Shown here piece by piece: positions 35,805 through 49,783 of a DNA stretch of 64,000 nucleotides. This DNA is from Hydractinia symbiolongicarpus (Eukaryota; Cnidaria; Hydrozoa; Anthoathecata; Hydractiniidae). Both the position numbers and the translations under genes were made by a program. The notes beneath the pieces were generated by a model. The model saw only the letters and a list, made by a program, of their open reading frames with translations, ran no database searches and had not been told where the DNA came from. The stretch is taken from NCBI RefSeq assembly GCF_029227915.1, contig NC_079885.1, positions 14,581,001 through 14,645,000 of the forward strand. Reading direction: 5' to 3'. The stretch's first letter is position 1. Every line of letters begins with the position of its first letter.

Positions 35805-37680
35805 GACGTCCCAAGTCCTTTTCCTTGGCGCCATGGCTTTAGAACACTTTTAACTCCGTGCACAGCCCTCTAAAGGCTGTAATATGGCCATTTGCAGTTA
35901 AATAAAGGCTTTAAACGTAAACACTGTCATTCCAACTGCCTGCGCAGGTTACCATAGGAGTAGTCCTTCCAGTCTCAATGGACTATGACGTCCCAAGTCC
36001 TTTTCCTTGGCGCCATGGCTATAGAACACTGTCAACTACGTGCACAGCCCTCTAAAGTCAGTAATATGGCCTTTTGCGGCCTAATAAAGCCTTTACACGA
36101 AAATACCGTGATTCCACCATCCTCCGCGGGATACCATTGGTCTAGTCCTTCCAGTCCCAATGGACTACAACGTCCCAAGTCGTTTTCTTTGGCACCTTGG
36201 CGTTAGAAGACCGGCAACTACGCGCACAGTCCTCTAAATGCTGTAACATGGCCTTTTACAGACTAATAAAGGTCTTACACGCAAATCAAGTTCTTCCACG
36301 CCCCAAGCAAGGTTACCAATGGTCTAGTGTTCCCAGTCTTAATGGAATATAACGTCTCAAGTCCTTTTCCTTGGCGCTTTAGCGTTAAAACACTTTTTAC
36401 TACGTGCACAGACCTCTAAATGCTGTAATATGGCCATTTGCAGCCTAATAAAGATGTTATACGTAAATCACGTTCTTCCACGTCCCCAGCAAGGCTACCA
36501 ATGGTCTAGTGTTCCCAGTCTTAATGGAATAAGACGTCCAAAGTGCTTGTCTTTGACGCCATGGCTATAGAACACTGTCAACTACGCGCACAGTTCTTTA
36601 AATGCTGTAATATTGCCTTTTGTAGCCAAATAAAGGCTTTACACGGAAATAACGTGGTTCCACCACCCTTCGCAGGATACCATTAGTCTAGTCCTTCCAG
36701 TCTCAATGGACTATGACGTGCCAAGTCATTTTCCTTTGCGCCATGGCTTTAGCACACTGTTAATTTCGTGCACGGCCCTCTAAAGGCTGTAATATGGCCA
36801 TTTGTAGCCAAATAAAGGCCTTACACGTAAACCACGTGCTTCCACGCTCCCAACCAGGCTACCATTGGTCTAGTGTTTCCAGTCTCAATGTAATATGACG
36901 TCCAAAGTCCTTTTCCTTGACGCCATGGCTATAGAACACTGTCAACTACGCGCACAGTCCTTTAAATGCTGTAATATTGCCTTTTGTAGCCAAATAAAGG
37001 CTTTACACGGAAATAACGTGGTTCCACCACCCTTCGCGGGATACCATTAGTCTAGTCCTTCCAGTCTCAATGGACTATGACGTCCCAAGTCCTTTTCCTT
37101 GGCGCCATGGCTATAGAACACTGTTAACTACGTGCACAGCCCTCTAAAGGCAGTAATATGGCCATTTGCAGCCTAATAAAGGCCTTACACGTAAATCACG
37201 TTCTTCCACGTCCCCAGCAAGGCTTCCAATGGTCTAGTGTTCCCAGTCTTAATGGAATAAGACGTCCAAAGTCCTTTCCTTGACGCCATGGCTATAGAAC
37301 ACTGTCAACTACGTGCACAGCCCTCTAAAGTCAGTAATATGGCCTTTTGCGGCCTAATAAAGCCTTTACACGAAAATACCGTGATTCCACCACCCTCCGC
37401 GGGATATCATTAGTCTAGTCCTTCCAGTCCCAATGGACTTCAACGTCCCAAGTCGTTTTCTTTGGCACCTTGGCGTTAGAAGACCGGCAACTACGCGCAC
37501 AGTCCTCTAAATGCTGTAACATGGCCTTTTACAGACTAATAAAGGTCTTACACGCAAATCACGTTCTTCCACGCCCCAAGCAAGGTTACCAATGGTCTAG
37601 TGTTCCCAGTCTTAATGGAATATGACGTCTCAAGTCCTTTTCCTTGGCGCTTTAGCGTTAAAACACTTTTAACTCCGTGC
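35805..37680. repeat. Satellite segment duplicated at about 45001-46876
   Basis: About 1.9 kb (ten monomers) matches near-perfectly at an offset of 9196 bp, keeping the same order of monomer types. It includes the rare segment with GCACCTTGGCGTTAG. The matches fail at both ends at about the positions given. Boundaries are estimated by eye. Confidence 0.75.
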
Positions 37681-40600
37681 ACAGCCCTCTAAATGCTGTA
37701 ACATGGCCTTTTGCAGACTAATAAAGGCTTTAAACGTAAATACTATCGTTCCAACTGCCTGCGCAGGTTACCATAGGAGTAGTCCTTCCAGTCTCAATGG
37801 ACTATGACGTCCCAAGTCCTTTTCCTTGGCGCCATGGCTATAGAACACTGTTAACTACGTGCACAGCCCTCTAACGGCAGTAATATGGCCATTTGCAGCC
37901 TAATAAAGGTGTTATACGTAAATCACGTTCTTCCACGTACCCAGCAAGGCTACCAATGGTCTAGTGTTCCCAGTCTTAATGGAATAAGACGTCCAAAGTC
38001 CTTGTCTTTGACGCCATGGCTATAGAACACTGTCAACTACGCGCACAGTCCTTTAAATGCTGTAATATTGCATTTTGTAGCCAAATAAAGGCCTTACACG
38101 TAAACCACGTGCTTCCACGCTCCCAACCAGGCTACCATTGGTGTAGTCCTTCCAGTCTCAATGGACTATGACGTCCCAAGTCGTTTTCTTTGTCGCTGTG
38201 ACGTTTAAAAACCCGCAAGTACGCGCACAGTCCTCTAAATTCTATAGTATGGCTTTTGTAAGTCTAAAAAAGGTCTTACGCGTAAATCACGTGCAAACCA
38301 GGCTACCAATGGTGTACCTTTCCGACTATCATTGAACTACGACGTCCCAATTCCTTTTCCTTGGCGCTTTAGCGTTAAAACACATTTAACTACGTGCACG
38401 GCCCTTTGAACGCTGTAATATTGCCATTTGCAGCCTATTAAAGGCCTTATACGTAAAAACTGTCGCTCCGCCTGCCTGCGCAAGTTACCATTGGTCTAAT
38501 GTTTTCAGTCTCAATGTAATATGACGTCCCAAGTAATTTTCCTTGGCGCCATGGCTTTAGAACACTTTTAACTCCGTGCACAGCCCTCTAAAGGCTGTAA
38601 TATGGCCATTTGCAGTTAAATAAAGGCTTTAAACGTAAACACTGTCGTTCCAACTGCCTGCGCAGGTTTCCATAGGAGTAGTCCTTCCAGTCTCATTGGA
38701 CTATGACGTCCCAAGTCCTTTTCCTTGGCGCCATGGCTATAGAACACTGTTAACTACGTGCACAGCCCTCTAAGGGCAGTAATATGGCCATTTGCAGCCT
38801 AATAAAGGCCTTACACGTAAATCACGTTTTTCCACGTCCCCAGCAAGGCTACCATTAGTCTAGTCCTTCCAGTCTCAATGGACTATGACGTGCCAAGTCA
38901 TTTTCCTTGGCGCCATGGCTTTACCACACTGTTAACTCCGTGCACGGCCCTCTAAAGGCTGTAATATGGCCATTTGCAGCCTATTAAAGGCCTTCCACGC
39001 CCCAAGCAAGGTTACCAATGGTCTAGTGTTCCCATTCTTAATGGAATATGACGTCTCAAGTCCTTTTCCTTGGCGCTTTAGCGTTAAAACACTTTTTACT
39101 ACGTGCACAGACCTCTAAATGCTGTAATATTGCCTTTTGCAGCCAAATAAAGGCTTAACACGTAAATAACGTGGTTCCACCACCATTCGCGGGATACCAT
39201 TAGTCTAGTCCTTCCAGTCTCAATAGACTATGACGTCCCAAGTCCTTTTCCTTGGCGCCATGGCTTTAGAACACTTTTAACTCCGTGCACAGCCCTCTAA
39301 AGGCTGTAATATGGCCATTTGCAGTTAAATAAAGGCTTTAAACGTAAACACTGTCGTTCCAACTGCCTGCGCAGGTTACCATAGGAGTAGTCCTTCCAGT
39401 CTCAATGGACTATGACGTTCCAAGTCCTTTTCCTTGGCGCCATGGCTATAGAACACTGTTAACTACGTGCACAGCCCTCTAAAGGCAGTAATATAGCCAT
39501 TTGCAGCCTAATACAGGCCTTACACGTAAATCACGTTCTTCCACGTCCCCAGCAAGGCTACCAATGGTCTAGTGTTCCCAGTCTTAATGGAATAAGACGT
39601 CCAAAGTCCTTTCCTTGACGCCATGGCTATAGAACACTGTCAACTACGTGCACAGCCCTCTAAAGTTAGTAATATGGCCTTTTGCGGCCTAATAAAGCCT
39701 TTACACGAAAATACCGTGATTCCACCACCCTCCGCGGGATATCATTGGTCTAGTCCTTCCAGTCCCAATGGACTTCAACGTCCCAAGTCGTTTTCTTTGG
39801 CACCTTGGCGTTAGAAGACCGGCAACTACGCGCACAGTCCTCTAAATGCTGTAACATGGCCTTTTACAGACTAATAAAGGTCTTACACGCAAATCACGTT
39901 CTTCCACGCCCCAAGCAAGGTTACCAATGGTCTAGTGTTCCCAGTCTTAATGGAATATGACGTCTCAAGTCCTTTTCTTTGGCGCTTTAGCGTTAAAACA
40001 CTTTTAACTCCGTGCACAGCCCTCTAAATGCTGTAACATGGCCTTTTGCAGACTAATAAAGGCTTTAAACGTAAATACTATCGTTCCAACTGCCTGCGCA
40101 GGTTACCATAGGAGTAGTCCTTCCAGTCTCAATGGACTATGACGTCCCAAGTCCTTTTCCTTTGCGCCATGGCTATAGAACACTGTTAACTACGTGCACA
40201 GCCCTCTAAAGGCAGTAATATGGCCATTTGCAGCCTAATAAAGGTGTTATACGTAAATCACGTTCTTCCACGTACCCAGCAAGGCTACCAATGGTCTAGT
40301 GTTCCCAGTCTTAATGGAATAAGACGTGCAAAGTCCTTGTCTTTGACGCCATGGCTATAGAACACTGTCAACTACGCGCACAGTCCTTTAAATGCTGTAA
40401 TATTGCCTTTTGTAGCCAAATAAAGGCCTTACACGTAAACCACGTGCTTCCACGCTCCCAACCAGGCTACCATTGGTCTAGTGTTTTCAGTCTCAATGTA
40501 ATATGACGTCCCAAGTCATTTTCCTTGGCGCCATGGCTTTAGAACACTTTTAACTCCGTGCACAGCCCTCTGAAGGCTGTAATATGGCCATTTGCAGTTA

Positions 40601-41871
40601 AATAAAGGCTTTAAACGTAAACACTGTCGTTCCAACTGCCTGCGCAGGTTACCATAGGAGTAGTCCTTCCAGTCTCAATGGACTATGACGTCCCAAGTCC
40701 TTTTCCTTGGCGCCATGGCTATAGAACACTGTTAACTACGTGCACAGCCCTCTAAAGGCAGTATTATGGCCATTTGCAGCCTAATAAAGGCCTTACACGT
40801 AAATCACGTTCTTCCACGTCCCAGCACGGCTACCAATGGTCTAGTGTTCCCAGTCTTAATGGAATAAGACGTCCAAAGTCCTTTTCCTTGACGCCATGGC
40901 TATAGAACACTGTCAACTACGTGCACAGCCCTCTAAAGGCTGTAATATTGCCTTTTGTAGCCAAATAAAGGCTTTACACGGAAATAACGTTGTTCCACCA
41001 CCTTTCGCGGGATACCATTAGTCTAGTCCTTCCAGTCTCAATGGACTATGACGTGCCAAGTCATTTTCCTTGGCGCCATGGCTTTAGCACACTGTTAATT
41101 CCGTGCACGGCCCTCTAAAGGCTGTAATATGGCCATTTGCAGCCTATTAAAGGCCTTATACGTAAATACTGTCGCTCAACCTGCTTGCGCAAGTTACCAT
41201 TGGTGTAGTCCTTCCAGTCTCAATGGACTATGACGTCCCAAGTCGTTTTCTTTGTCGCTGTGACGTTTAAAAACCCGCAAGTACGCGCACAGTCCTCTAA
41301 ATGCTATATGATGGCTTTTGTAAGTCTAAAAAAGGCCTTACGCGTAAATCACGTGCTTCCACTTTGCAAACCAGGCTACCAATGGTGTACCTTTCCGACT
41401 ATCATTGAACTACGACGTCCCAATTCCTTTTCCTTGACGCTTTAGCGTTAAAACACATTTAACTACGTGCACGGCCCTTTGAACGCTGTAATATTGCCAT
41501 TTGCAGCCTATTAAAGGCCTTATACGTAAATACTGTCGCTCCACCTGCCTGCGCAAGTTACCATTGGTCTAGTGTTTTCAGTCTCAATGTAATATGACGT
41601 CCCAAGTCATTTTCCTTGGCGCCATGGCTTTAGAACACTTTTAACTCCGTGCACAGCCCTCTAAAGGCTGTAATATGGCCATTTGCAGTTAAATAAAGGC
41701 TTTAAACGTAAACACTGTCGTTCCAACTGCCTGCGCAGGTTTCCATAGGAGTAGTCCTTCCAGTCTCATTGGACTATGACGTCCCAAGTCCTTTTCCTTG
41801 GCGCCATGGCTATAGAACACTGTTAACTACGTGCACAGCCCTCTAAAGGCAGTAATATGGCCATTTGCGGC

Positions 41872-43140
41872 CTAATAAAGCCTTTACACGAAAATACCGT
41901 GATTCCACTACCCTCCGCGGGATACCATTGGTCTAGTCCTTCCAGTCCCAATGGACTACAACGTCCCAAGTCGTTTTCTTTGGCACCTTGGCGTTAGAAG
42001 ACCGGCAACTACGCGCACAGTCCTCGAAATGCTGTAACATTACCTTTTACAGACTAATAAAGGTCTTACACGCAAATCACGTTCTTCCACGCCCCAAGCA
42101 AGGTTACCAATGGTCTAGTGTTCCCATTCTTAATGGAATATGACGTCTCAAGTCCTTTTCCTTGGCGCTTTAGCGTTAAAACACTTTTTACTACGTGCAC
42201 AGACCTCTAAATGCTGTAATATTGCCTTTTGCAGCCAAATAAAGGCTTAACACGTAAATAACGTGGTTCCACCACCCTTCGCGGGATACCATTAGTCTAG
42301 TCCTTCCAGTCTCAATAGACTATGACGTCCCAAGTCCTTTTCCTTGGCGCCATGGCTTTAGAACACTTTTAACTCCGTGCACAGCCCTCTAAAGGCTGTA
42401 ATATGGCCATTTGCAGCCTAATAAAGGTGTTATACGTAAATAGCGTCGTTCCACCTGCCTGCGTAGGTTACCATAGGACTAGTCCTTCCAGTCTCAATGG
42501 ACTATGATGTCCCAAGTCCTTTTCCTTGGCGCCATGGCTTTAGAACAATGTTAACTCCGTGCACAGCCCTCTAAATGCTGTAACATGGCCTTTTGCAGAC
42601 TAATAAAGGCTTTAAACGTAAATACTGTCGTTCCAACTGCCTGCGCAGGTTACCATAGGAGTAGTCCTTCCAGTCTCAATGGACTATAACGTCTCAAGTC
42701 CTTTTCCTTGGCGCCATGGCTATAGAACACTGTTAACTACGTGCACAGCCCTTTAAAGGCAGTAATATGGCCATTTGGAGCCTAATAAAGGCCTTACACG
42801 TAAATCACGTTCTTCCACGTCCCCAGCAAGGCTACCAATGGTCTAGTGTTCCCAGTCTTAATGGAATAAGACGTCGAAAGTCCTTTTCTTTGACGCCATG
42901 GCTATAGAACACTGTCAACTACGCGCACAGTCCTTTTAATGCTGTAATATTGCCTTTTGTAGCCAAATAAAGGCTTTACACGGAAATAACGTGGTTCCAC
43001 CACCCTTCGCGGGATACCATTAGTCCAGTCCTTCCAGTCGCAATGGACTATGACGTGCCAAGTCATTTTCCTTGGCGCCATCGCTTTAGCACACTGTTAA
43101 TTTCGTGCACGGCCCTCTAAAGGCTGTAATATAGCCATTT
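41872..43140. repeat. Satellite segment shared with array part 2 (58906-60174)
   Basis: About seven monomers match at an offset of 17034 bp, sharing rare markers such as AAATAGCGTCG and TTAGTCCAGTCC. The two copies lie on opposite sides of 5S block 2. Confidence 0.75.
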
Positions 43141-44685
43141 GCAGCCTAATAAAGGTGTTATACGTAAATCACGTTCTTCCACGTCCCCAGCAAGGCTACC
43201 AATGGTCTAGTGTTCCCAGTCTTAATGGAATAAGACGTCCAAAGTCCTTTTCCTTGACGCCATGGCTATGGAACACTGTCAACTACGCGCACAGTTCTTT
43301 AAATGCTGTAATATTGCCTTTTGTAGCCAAATAAAGGCTTTACACGGAAATAACGTGGTTCCACCACCCTTCGCGGGATACCATTAGTCTAGTCCTTCCA
43401 GTCTCAATGGACTATGACGTGCCAAGTCATTTTCCTTGGCGCCATGGCTTTAGCACACTGTTAATTTCGTGCACGGCCCTCTAAAGGCTGTAATATGGCC
43501 ATTTGTAGCCAAATAAAGGCCTTACACGTAAACCACGTGCTTCCACGCTCCCAACCAGGCTACCATTGGTCTAGTGTTTTCAGTCTCAATGTAATATGAC
43601 GTCCAAAGTCCTTTTCCTTGACGCCATGGCTATAGAACACTGTCAACTACGCGCACAGTCCTTTAAATGCTGTTATATTGCCTTTTGTAGCCAAATAAAG
43701 GCTTTACACGGAAATAACGTGGTTCCACCACCCTTCGCGGGATACCATTAGTCTAGTCCTTCCAGTCTCAATGGACTATGACGTCCCAAGTCCTTTTCCT
43801 TGGCGCCATGGCTATAGAACACTGTTAACTACGTGCACGGCCCTCTAAAGGCTGTAATATGGCCATTTGCAGCCTATTAAAGGCCTTACACGTAAATCAC
43901 GTTTTTCCACGTCCCCAGCAAGGCTACCAATGGTCTAGTGTTCGCAGTCTTAATGGAATAGGACGTCCAAAGTCCTTTTCCTTGACGCCATGGCTATAGA
44001 ACACTGTCAACTACGCGCACAGTCCTTTAAATGCTGTAATATTGCCTTTTGTAGCCAAATAAAGGCCTTACACGTAAACCACGTTCTTCCACGCCCCAAG
44101 CAAGGTTACAAATGGTCTAGTGTTCCCAGTCTAATGGAATATGACGTCTCAAGTCCTTTTCCTTGGCGCTTTAGCGTTAAAACACTTTTAACTCCTTGCA
44201 CAGCCCTCTAAATGCTGTAACATGGCCTTTTGCAGACTAATAAAGGCTTTAAACGTAAATACTATCGTTCCAACTGCCTGCGCAGGTTACCAAAGGAGTA
44301 GTCCTTCCAATCTCAATGGACTATGACGTCCCAAGTCCTTTTCCTTGGCGCCATGGCTATAGAACACTGTTAACTACGTGCACAGCCCTCTAAAGGCAGT
44401 AATATGGCCATTTGCAGCCTAATAAAGGCCTTACACGAAAATCACGTTCTTCCACGTCCCAGCGCGGCTACCATTAGTCTAGTCCTTCCAGTCTCAATGG
44501 ACTATGACGTGCCAAGTCATTTTCCTTGGCGCCATGGCTTTAGCACACTGTTAACTCCGTGCACGGCCCTCTAAAGGCTGTAATATGGCCATTTGCAGCC
44601 TATTAAAGGCCTTATACGTAAATACTGTCGCTCCACCTGCCTGCGCAAGTTACCATTGGTGTAGTCCTTCCAGTCTCAATGGACT

Positions 44686-44760
44686 ATGACGTCCCAAGTC
44701 TCTAAATTCTATAGTATGGCTTTTGTAAGTCTAAAAAAGGCCTTACGCGTAAATCACGTG
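44686..44760. repeat. Shortened satellite monomer (51-bp deletion)
   Basis: CCCAAGTC at 44693-44700 is joined directly to TCTAAATTCTATAG. In intact relatives (38168, 41230, 47546) about 51 bp lies between, beginning GTTTTCTTTGTCGC. Confidence 0.85.
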
Positions 44761-47545
44761 CTTCCACTCTTCAAACCAGGCTACCAATGGTGTACCTTTC
44801 CGACTATCATTGAACTACGACGTCCCAATTCCTTTTCCTTGGCGCTTTAGCGTTAAAACACATTTAACTACGTGCACGGCCCTTTGAACGCTGTAATATT
44901 GCCATTTGCAGCCTATTAAAGGCCTTATACGTAAATACTGTCGCTCCACCTGCCTGCGCAAGTTACCATTGGTCTAGTGTTTTCAGTCTCAATGTAATAT
45001 GACGTCCCAAGTCATTTTCCTTGGCGCCATGGCTTTAGAACACTTTTAACTCCGTGCACAGCCCTCTAAAGGCTGTAATATGGCCATTTGCAGTTAAATA
45101 AAGGCTTTAAACGTAAACACTGTCGTTCCAACTGCCTGCGCAGGTTACCATAGGAGTAGTCCTTCCAGTCTCAATGGACTATGACGTCCCAAGTCCTTTT
45201 CCTTGGCGCCATGGCTATAGAACACTGTCAACTACGTGCACAGCCCTCTAAAGTCAGTAATATGGCCTTTTGCGGCCTAATAAAGCCTTTACACGAAAAT
45301 ACCGTGATTCCACCATCCTCCGCGGGATACCATTGGTCTAGTCCTTCCAGTCCCAATGGACTACAACGTCCCAAGTCGTTTTCTTTGGCACCTTGGCGTT
45401 ATAAGACCGGCAACTACGCGCACAGTCCTCTAAATGCTGTAACATGGCCTTTTACAGACTAATAAAGGTCTTACACGCAAATCACGTTCTTCCACGCCCC
45501 AAGCAAGGTTACCAATGGTCTAGTGTTCCCAGTCTTAATGGAATATAACGTCTCAAGTCCTTTTCCTTGGCGCTTTAGCGTTAAAACACTTTTTACTACG
45601 TGCACAGACCTCTAAATGCTGTAATATGGCCATTTGCAGCCTAATAAAGGTGTTATACGTAAATCACGTTCTTCCACGTCCCCAGCAAGGCTACCAATGG
45701 TCTAGTGTTCCCAGTCTTAATGGAATAAGACGTCCAAAGTCCTTGTCTTTGACGCCATGGCTATAGAACACTGTCAACTACGCGCACAGTTCTTTAAATG
45801 CTGTAATATTGCCTTTTGTAGCCAAATAAAGGCTTTACACGGAAATAACGTGGTTCCACCACCCTTCGCGGGATACCATTAGTCTAGTCCTTCCAGTCTC
45901 AATGGACTATGACGTGCCAAGTCATTTTCCTTGGCGCCATGGCTTTAGCACACTGTTAATTTCGTGCACGGCCCTCTAAAGGCTGTAATATGGCCATTTG
46001 TAGCCAAATAAAGGCCTTACACGTAAACCACGTGCTTCCACGCTCCCAACCAGGCTACCATTGGTCTAGTGTTTTCAGTCTCAATGTAATATGACGTCCA
46101 AAGTCCTTTTCCTTGACGCCATGGCTATAGAACACTGTCAACTACGCGCACAGTCCTTTAAATGCTGTAATATTGCCTTTTGTAGCCAAATAAAGGCTTT
46201 ACACGGAAATAACGTGGTTCCACCACCCTTCGCGGGATACCATTAGTCTAGTCCTTCCAGTCTCAATGGACTATGACGTCCCAAGTCCTTTTCCTTGGCG
46301 CCATGGCTATAGAACACTGTTAACTACGTGCACAGCCCTCTAAAGGCAGTAATATGGCCATTTGCAGCCTAATAAAGGCCTTACACGTAAATCACGTTCT
46401 TCCACGTCCCCAGCAAGGCTACCAATGGTCTAGTGTTCCCAGTCTTAATGGAATAGGACGTCCAAAGTCCTTTCCTTGACGCCATGGCTATAGAACACTG
46501 TCAACTACGTGCACAGCCCTCTAAAGTCAGTAATATGGCCTTTTGCAGCCTAATAAAGCCTTTACACGAAAATACCGTGATTCCACCACCCTCCGCGGGA
46601 TATCATTGGTCTAGTCCTTCCAGTCCCAATAGACTTCAACGTCCCAAGTCGTTTTCTTTGGCACCTTGGCGTTAGAAGACCGGCAACTACGCGCACAGTC
46701 CTCTAAATGCTGTAACATGGCCTTTTACAGACTAATAAAGGTCTTACACGCAAATCACGTTCTTCCACGCCCCAAGCAAGGTTACCAATGGTCTAGTGTT
46801 CCCAGTCTTAATGGAATATGACGTCTCAAGTCCTTTTCCTTGGCGCTTTAGCGTTAAAACACTTTTAACTCCGTGCACGGCCCTCTAAAGGCTGTAATAT
46901 GGCCATTTGTAGCCAAATAAAGGCCTTACACGTAAACCACGTGCTTCCACGCTCCCAACCAGGCTACCATTGGTCTAGTGTTTTCAGTCTCAATGTAATA
47001 TGACGTCCAAAGTCCTTTTCCTTGACGCCATGGCTATAGAACACTGTCAACTACGCGCACAGTCCTTTAAATGCTGTAATATTGCCTTTTGTAGCCAAAT
47101 AAAGGCTTTACACGGAAATAACGTGGTTCCACCACCCTTCGCGGGATACCATTAGTCTAGTCCTTCCAGTCTCAATGGACTATGACGTCCCAAGTCCTTT
47201 TCCTTAGCGCCATGGCTATAGAACACTGTTAACTACGTGCACAGCCCTCTAAAGGCAGTAATATGGCCATTTGCAGCCTAATAAAGGTGTTATACGTAAA
47301 TCACGTTCTTCCACGTACCCAGCAAGGCTACCAATGGTCTAGTGTTCCCAGTCTTAATGAAATAAGACGTCCAAAGTCCTTGTCTTTGACGCCATGGCTA
47401 TAGAACACTGTCAACTAAGCGCACAGTCCTTTAAATGCTGTAATATTGCCTTTTGTAGCCAAATAAAGGCCTTACACGTAAACCACGTGCTTCCACGCTC
47501 CCAACCAGGCTATCATTGGTGTAGTCCTTCCAGTCTCAATGGACT

Positions 47546-47694
47546 ATGACGTCCCAAGTCGTTTTCTTTGTCGCTGTGACGTTTAAAAACCAGCAAGTAC
47601 GCGCACAGTCCTCTAAATTCTATAGTATGGCTTTTGTAAGTCTAAAAAAGGCCTTACGCGTAAATCACGTGCAAACCAGGCTACCAATGGTGTA
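47546..47694. repeat. Satellite monomer split by 5S block 2, left part
   Basis: Divergent type (GTTTTCTTTGTCGCTGTGACG) with the short form CACGTGCAAACC, as near 38300. It is cut after CTACCAATGGTGTA. The rest of the monomer continues at 53873. Confidence 0.88.
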
Positions 47695-47708
47695 TAGAAG
47701 ACTGTCAA
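47693..47708 (+). other. Left border of 5S block 2: 16-nt displaced satellite piece
   Basis: TATAGAAGACTGTCAA matches another part of the satellite monomer (compare 60302 and 62487). It overlaps the broken monomer by TA and the 5S spacer by A at 47708. Confidence 0.8.
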
Positions 47709-47957
47709 ATTTGCTAAATAACTTTGTCATATGAAAATTAAGTCTGAAAGTACCTTAGATTGCCTTCGTTGGAACTTTTTACCGGAAATCTTAAAGCGCA
47801 TGGTTGTCGTAAATAATCGATAGCGCTTGAAAAGAGCTTTCAAATGCACATAAACACGACATATTTCGGATAATCCAGTCAAGAAATATGACCTTTAAAG
47901 TTTAAACCATTTTCGATGTAATGTGCTAATAAATCGTAGATATCTGCCCGTTTGTTT

Positions 47958-48076
47958 GTCTACGACCATACCACGATGAACACACTTGTTCTCGTTCGAT
48001 CACGGAAGTTAAGCATCATCGGGCCGGGATAGTACTTGGATGGGGGACCGCCTGGGAACTCCCGGTGTCGTAGGCT
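47958..48076 (+). rRNA. 5S ribosomal RNA, border variant
   Basis: C29T, C39T and G61A. G61 pairs with C17, so helix II is weakened. Nearest gene to the left border. Confidence 0.89.
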
Positions 48077-48526
48077 ATTGACTTTTTCACGTTACATTAT
48101 TTATCATTACGACTGTGACGTATCTTTTTTACGCAATAGCCGCTGAGTTAATCAAGTAAGGGACATGATTAGAAGTTTCTTTCCCCTAAAAAGGGCTACA
48201 ATCTTGCTGCACAAAATGCGTCACGACGCAAATGAATGGATTAAGAGCGTCAGACAAAGAAAATGGCGATGTAGTTACTTTGCTAATTAACTTTGTCATA
48301 TGAAAATTAAGTCTGAAAGTACCCTAGATTGCCTTCGTTAGAACTTTTTACCAGAAATCTTAAAGCGCATGGTTGTCGTAAATAATGGATAGCGTTTGAA
48401 AAGAGCTTTCAAATGCACATAAACACGACATATTTCGGATAATCCAGTCAAGAAATATGACCTTTAAAGTTTAAACCATTTTCGATGTAATGTGCTAATA
48501 AATCGTAGATATCTGCCCGTTTGTTT

Positions 48527-48645
48527 GTCTACGACCATACCACGATGAACACACCTGTTCTCGTCCGATCACGGAAGTTAAGCATCGTCGGGCCGGGATA
48601 GTACTTGGATGGGGGACCGCCTGGGAACTCCCGGTGTCGTAGGCT
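48527..48645 (+). rRNA. 5S ribosomal RNA (consensus)
   Basis: Exact consensus; spacer with TCTTGCGGC. Confidence 0.97.
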
Positions 48646-49095
48646 ATTGACTTTTTCACGTTACATTATTTATCATTACGACTGTGACGTATCTTTTTTA
48701 CGCAATAGCCGCCGAGTAAATCAAGTAAGAGACATGATTAGAAGTTGCTTTTCCTTAAAAAGGGCTACAATCTTGCGGCAATAAATGCACCACGTCGCAA
48801 ATGAATGGATTAAGAGCGTCAGACAAAGAAAATGGCGATGTAGTTACTTTGCTAATTAACTTTGTCATATGAAAATTAAGTCTGAAAGTACCCTAGATTG
48901 CCTTCGTTGGAACTTTTTACCGGAAATCTTAAAGCGCATGGTTGTCGTAAATAATGGATAGCGCTTGAAAAGAGCTTTCAAATGCACATAAACACGACAT
49001 ATTTCGGATAATCCAGTCAAGAAATATGACCTTTAAAATTTAAACCATTTTCGATGTAATGTGCTAATAATTCGTAGATATCTGCCCGTTTGTTT

Positions 49096-49214
49096 GTCTA
49101 CGACCATACCACGATGAACACACCTGTTCTCGTACGATCACGGAAGTTAAGCATCGTCGGGCCGGGATAGTACTTGGATGGGGGACCGCCTGGGAACTCC
49201 CGGTGTCGTAGGCT
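49096..49214 (+). rRNA. 5S ribosomal RNA, C40A variant
   Basis: C40A only. The surrounding spacer is type B, but C17 is consensus. Confidence 0.94.
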
Positions 49215-49664
49215 ATTGACTTTTTCACGTTACATTATTTATCATTACGACTGTGACGTATCTTTTTGACGCAATAGCCGCTGAGTAAATCAAGTAAGGG
49301 ACTTGATTAGAAGTTTCTTTCCCTTCAAAACGGCTACGATCTGGCTGCAATAAATGCTCCACGTCGCAAATGAATGGATTACGAGCGTCAGACAAAGAAA
49401 ATGGAGATGTAGTTAATTTGCTAAATAACTTTGTCATATGAAAATTTAGTCTGAAAGTACCTTAGATTGCCTTCGTTGGAACTTTTTACCGGAAATCTTA
49501 AAGCGCATGGTTGTCGTAAATAATCGATAGCGCTTGAAAAGAGCTTTCAAATGCACATAAACACGACATATTTCGGATAATCCAGTCAAGAAATATGACC
49601 TTTAAAGTTTAAACCATTTTCGATGTAATGTGCTAATAAATCGTAGATATCTGCCCGTTTGTTT

Positions 49665-49783
49665 GTCTACGACCATACCACGATGAACACACCTGTTCTC
49701 GTCCGATCACGGAAGTTAACCATCGTCGGGCCGGGATAGTACTTGGATGGGGGACCGCCTGGGAACTCCCGGTGTCGTAGGCT
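49665..49783 (+). rRNA. 5S ribosomal RNA, box A variant
   Basis: G56C changes AAGCATC to AACCATC within box A, a strongly conserved promoter position, so this copy may be poorly transcribed. Confidence 0.88.

Larger units (their letters stand above)
35354..47694. repeat. 182-bp satellite array, part 1 (about 68 monomers)
   Basis: AATAAAGG recurs every 182 bp (35355, 35537, 35719 and so on). A typical monomer contains TATGACGTCCCAAGTCC, TTGGCGCCATGG, AACTACGTGCACAG, GTAATATGG, AATAAAGGC, CACGTAAATCACG, CTACCAATGGTCTAGTG and a TCCAGTCTCAATGG segment. Several diverged monomer types are interspersed; the most divergent carries GTTTTCTTTGTCGCTGTGACG at its start. Short dyads such as TGGCGCCA, GTGCAC and CCTGCGCAGG recur. 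A few monomers are shortened. No similarity to the 5S unit and no gene was seen. A monomer near the nucleosome repeat length is common for heterochromatic satellites. Confidence 0.95.
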
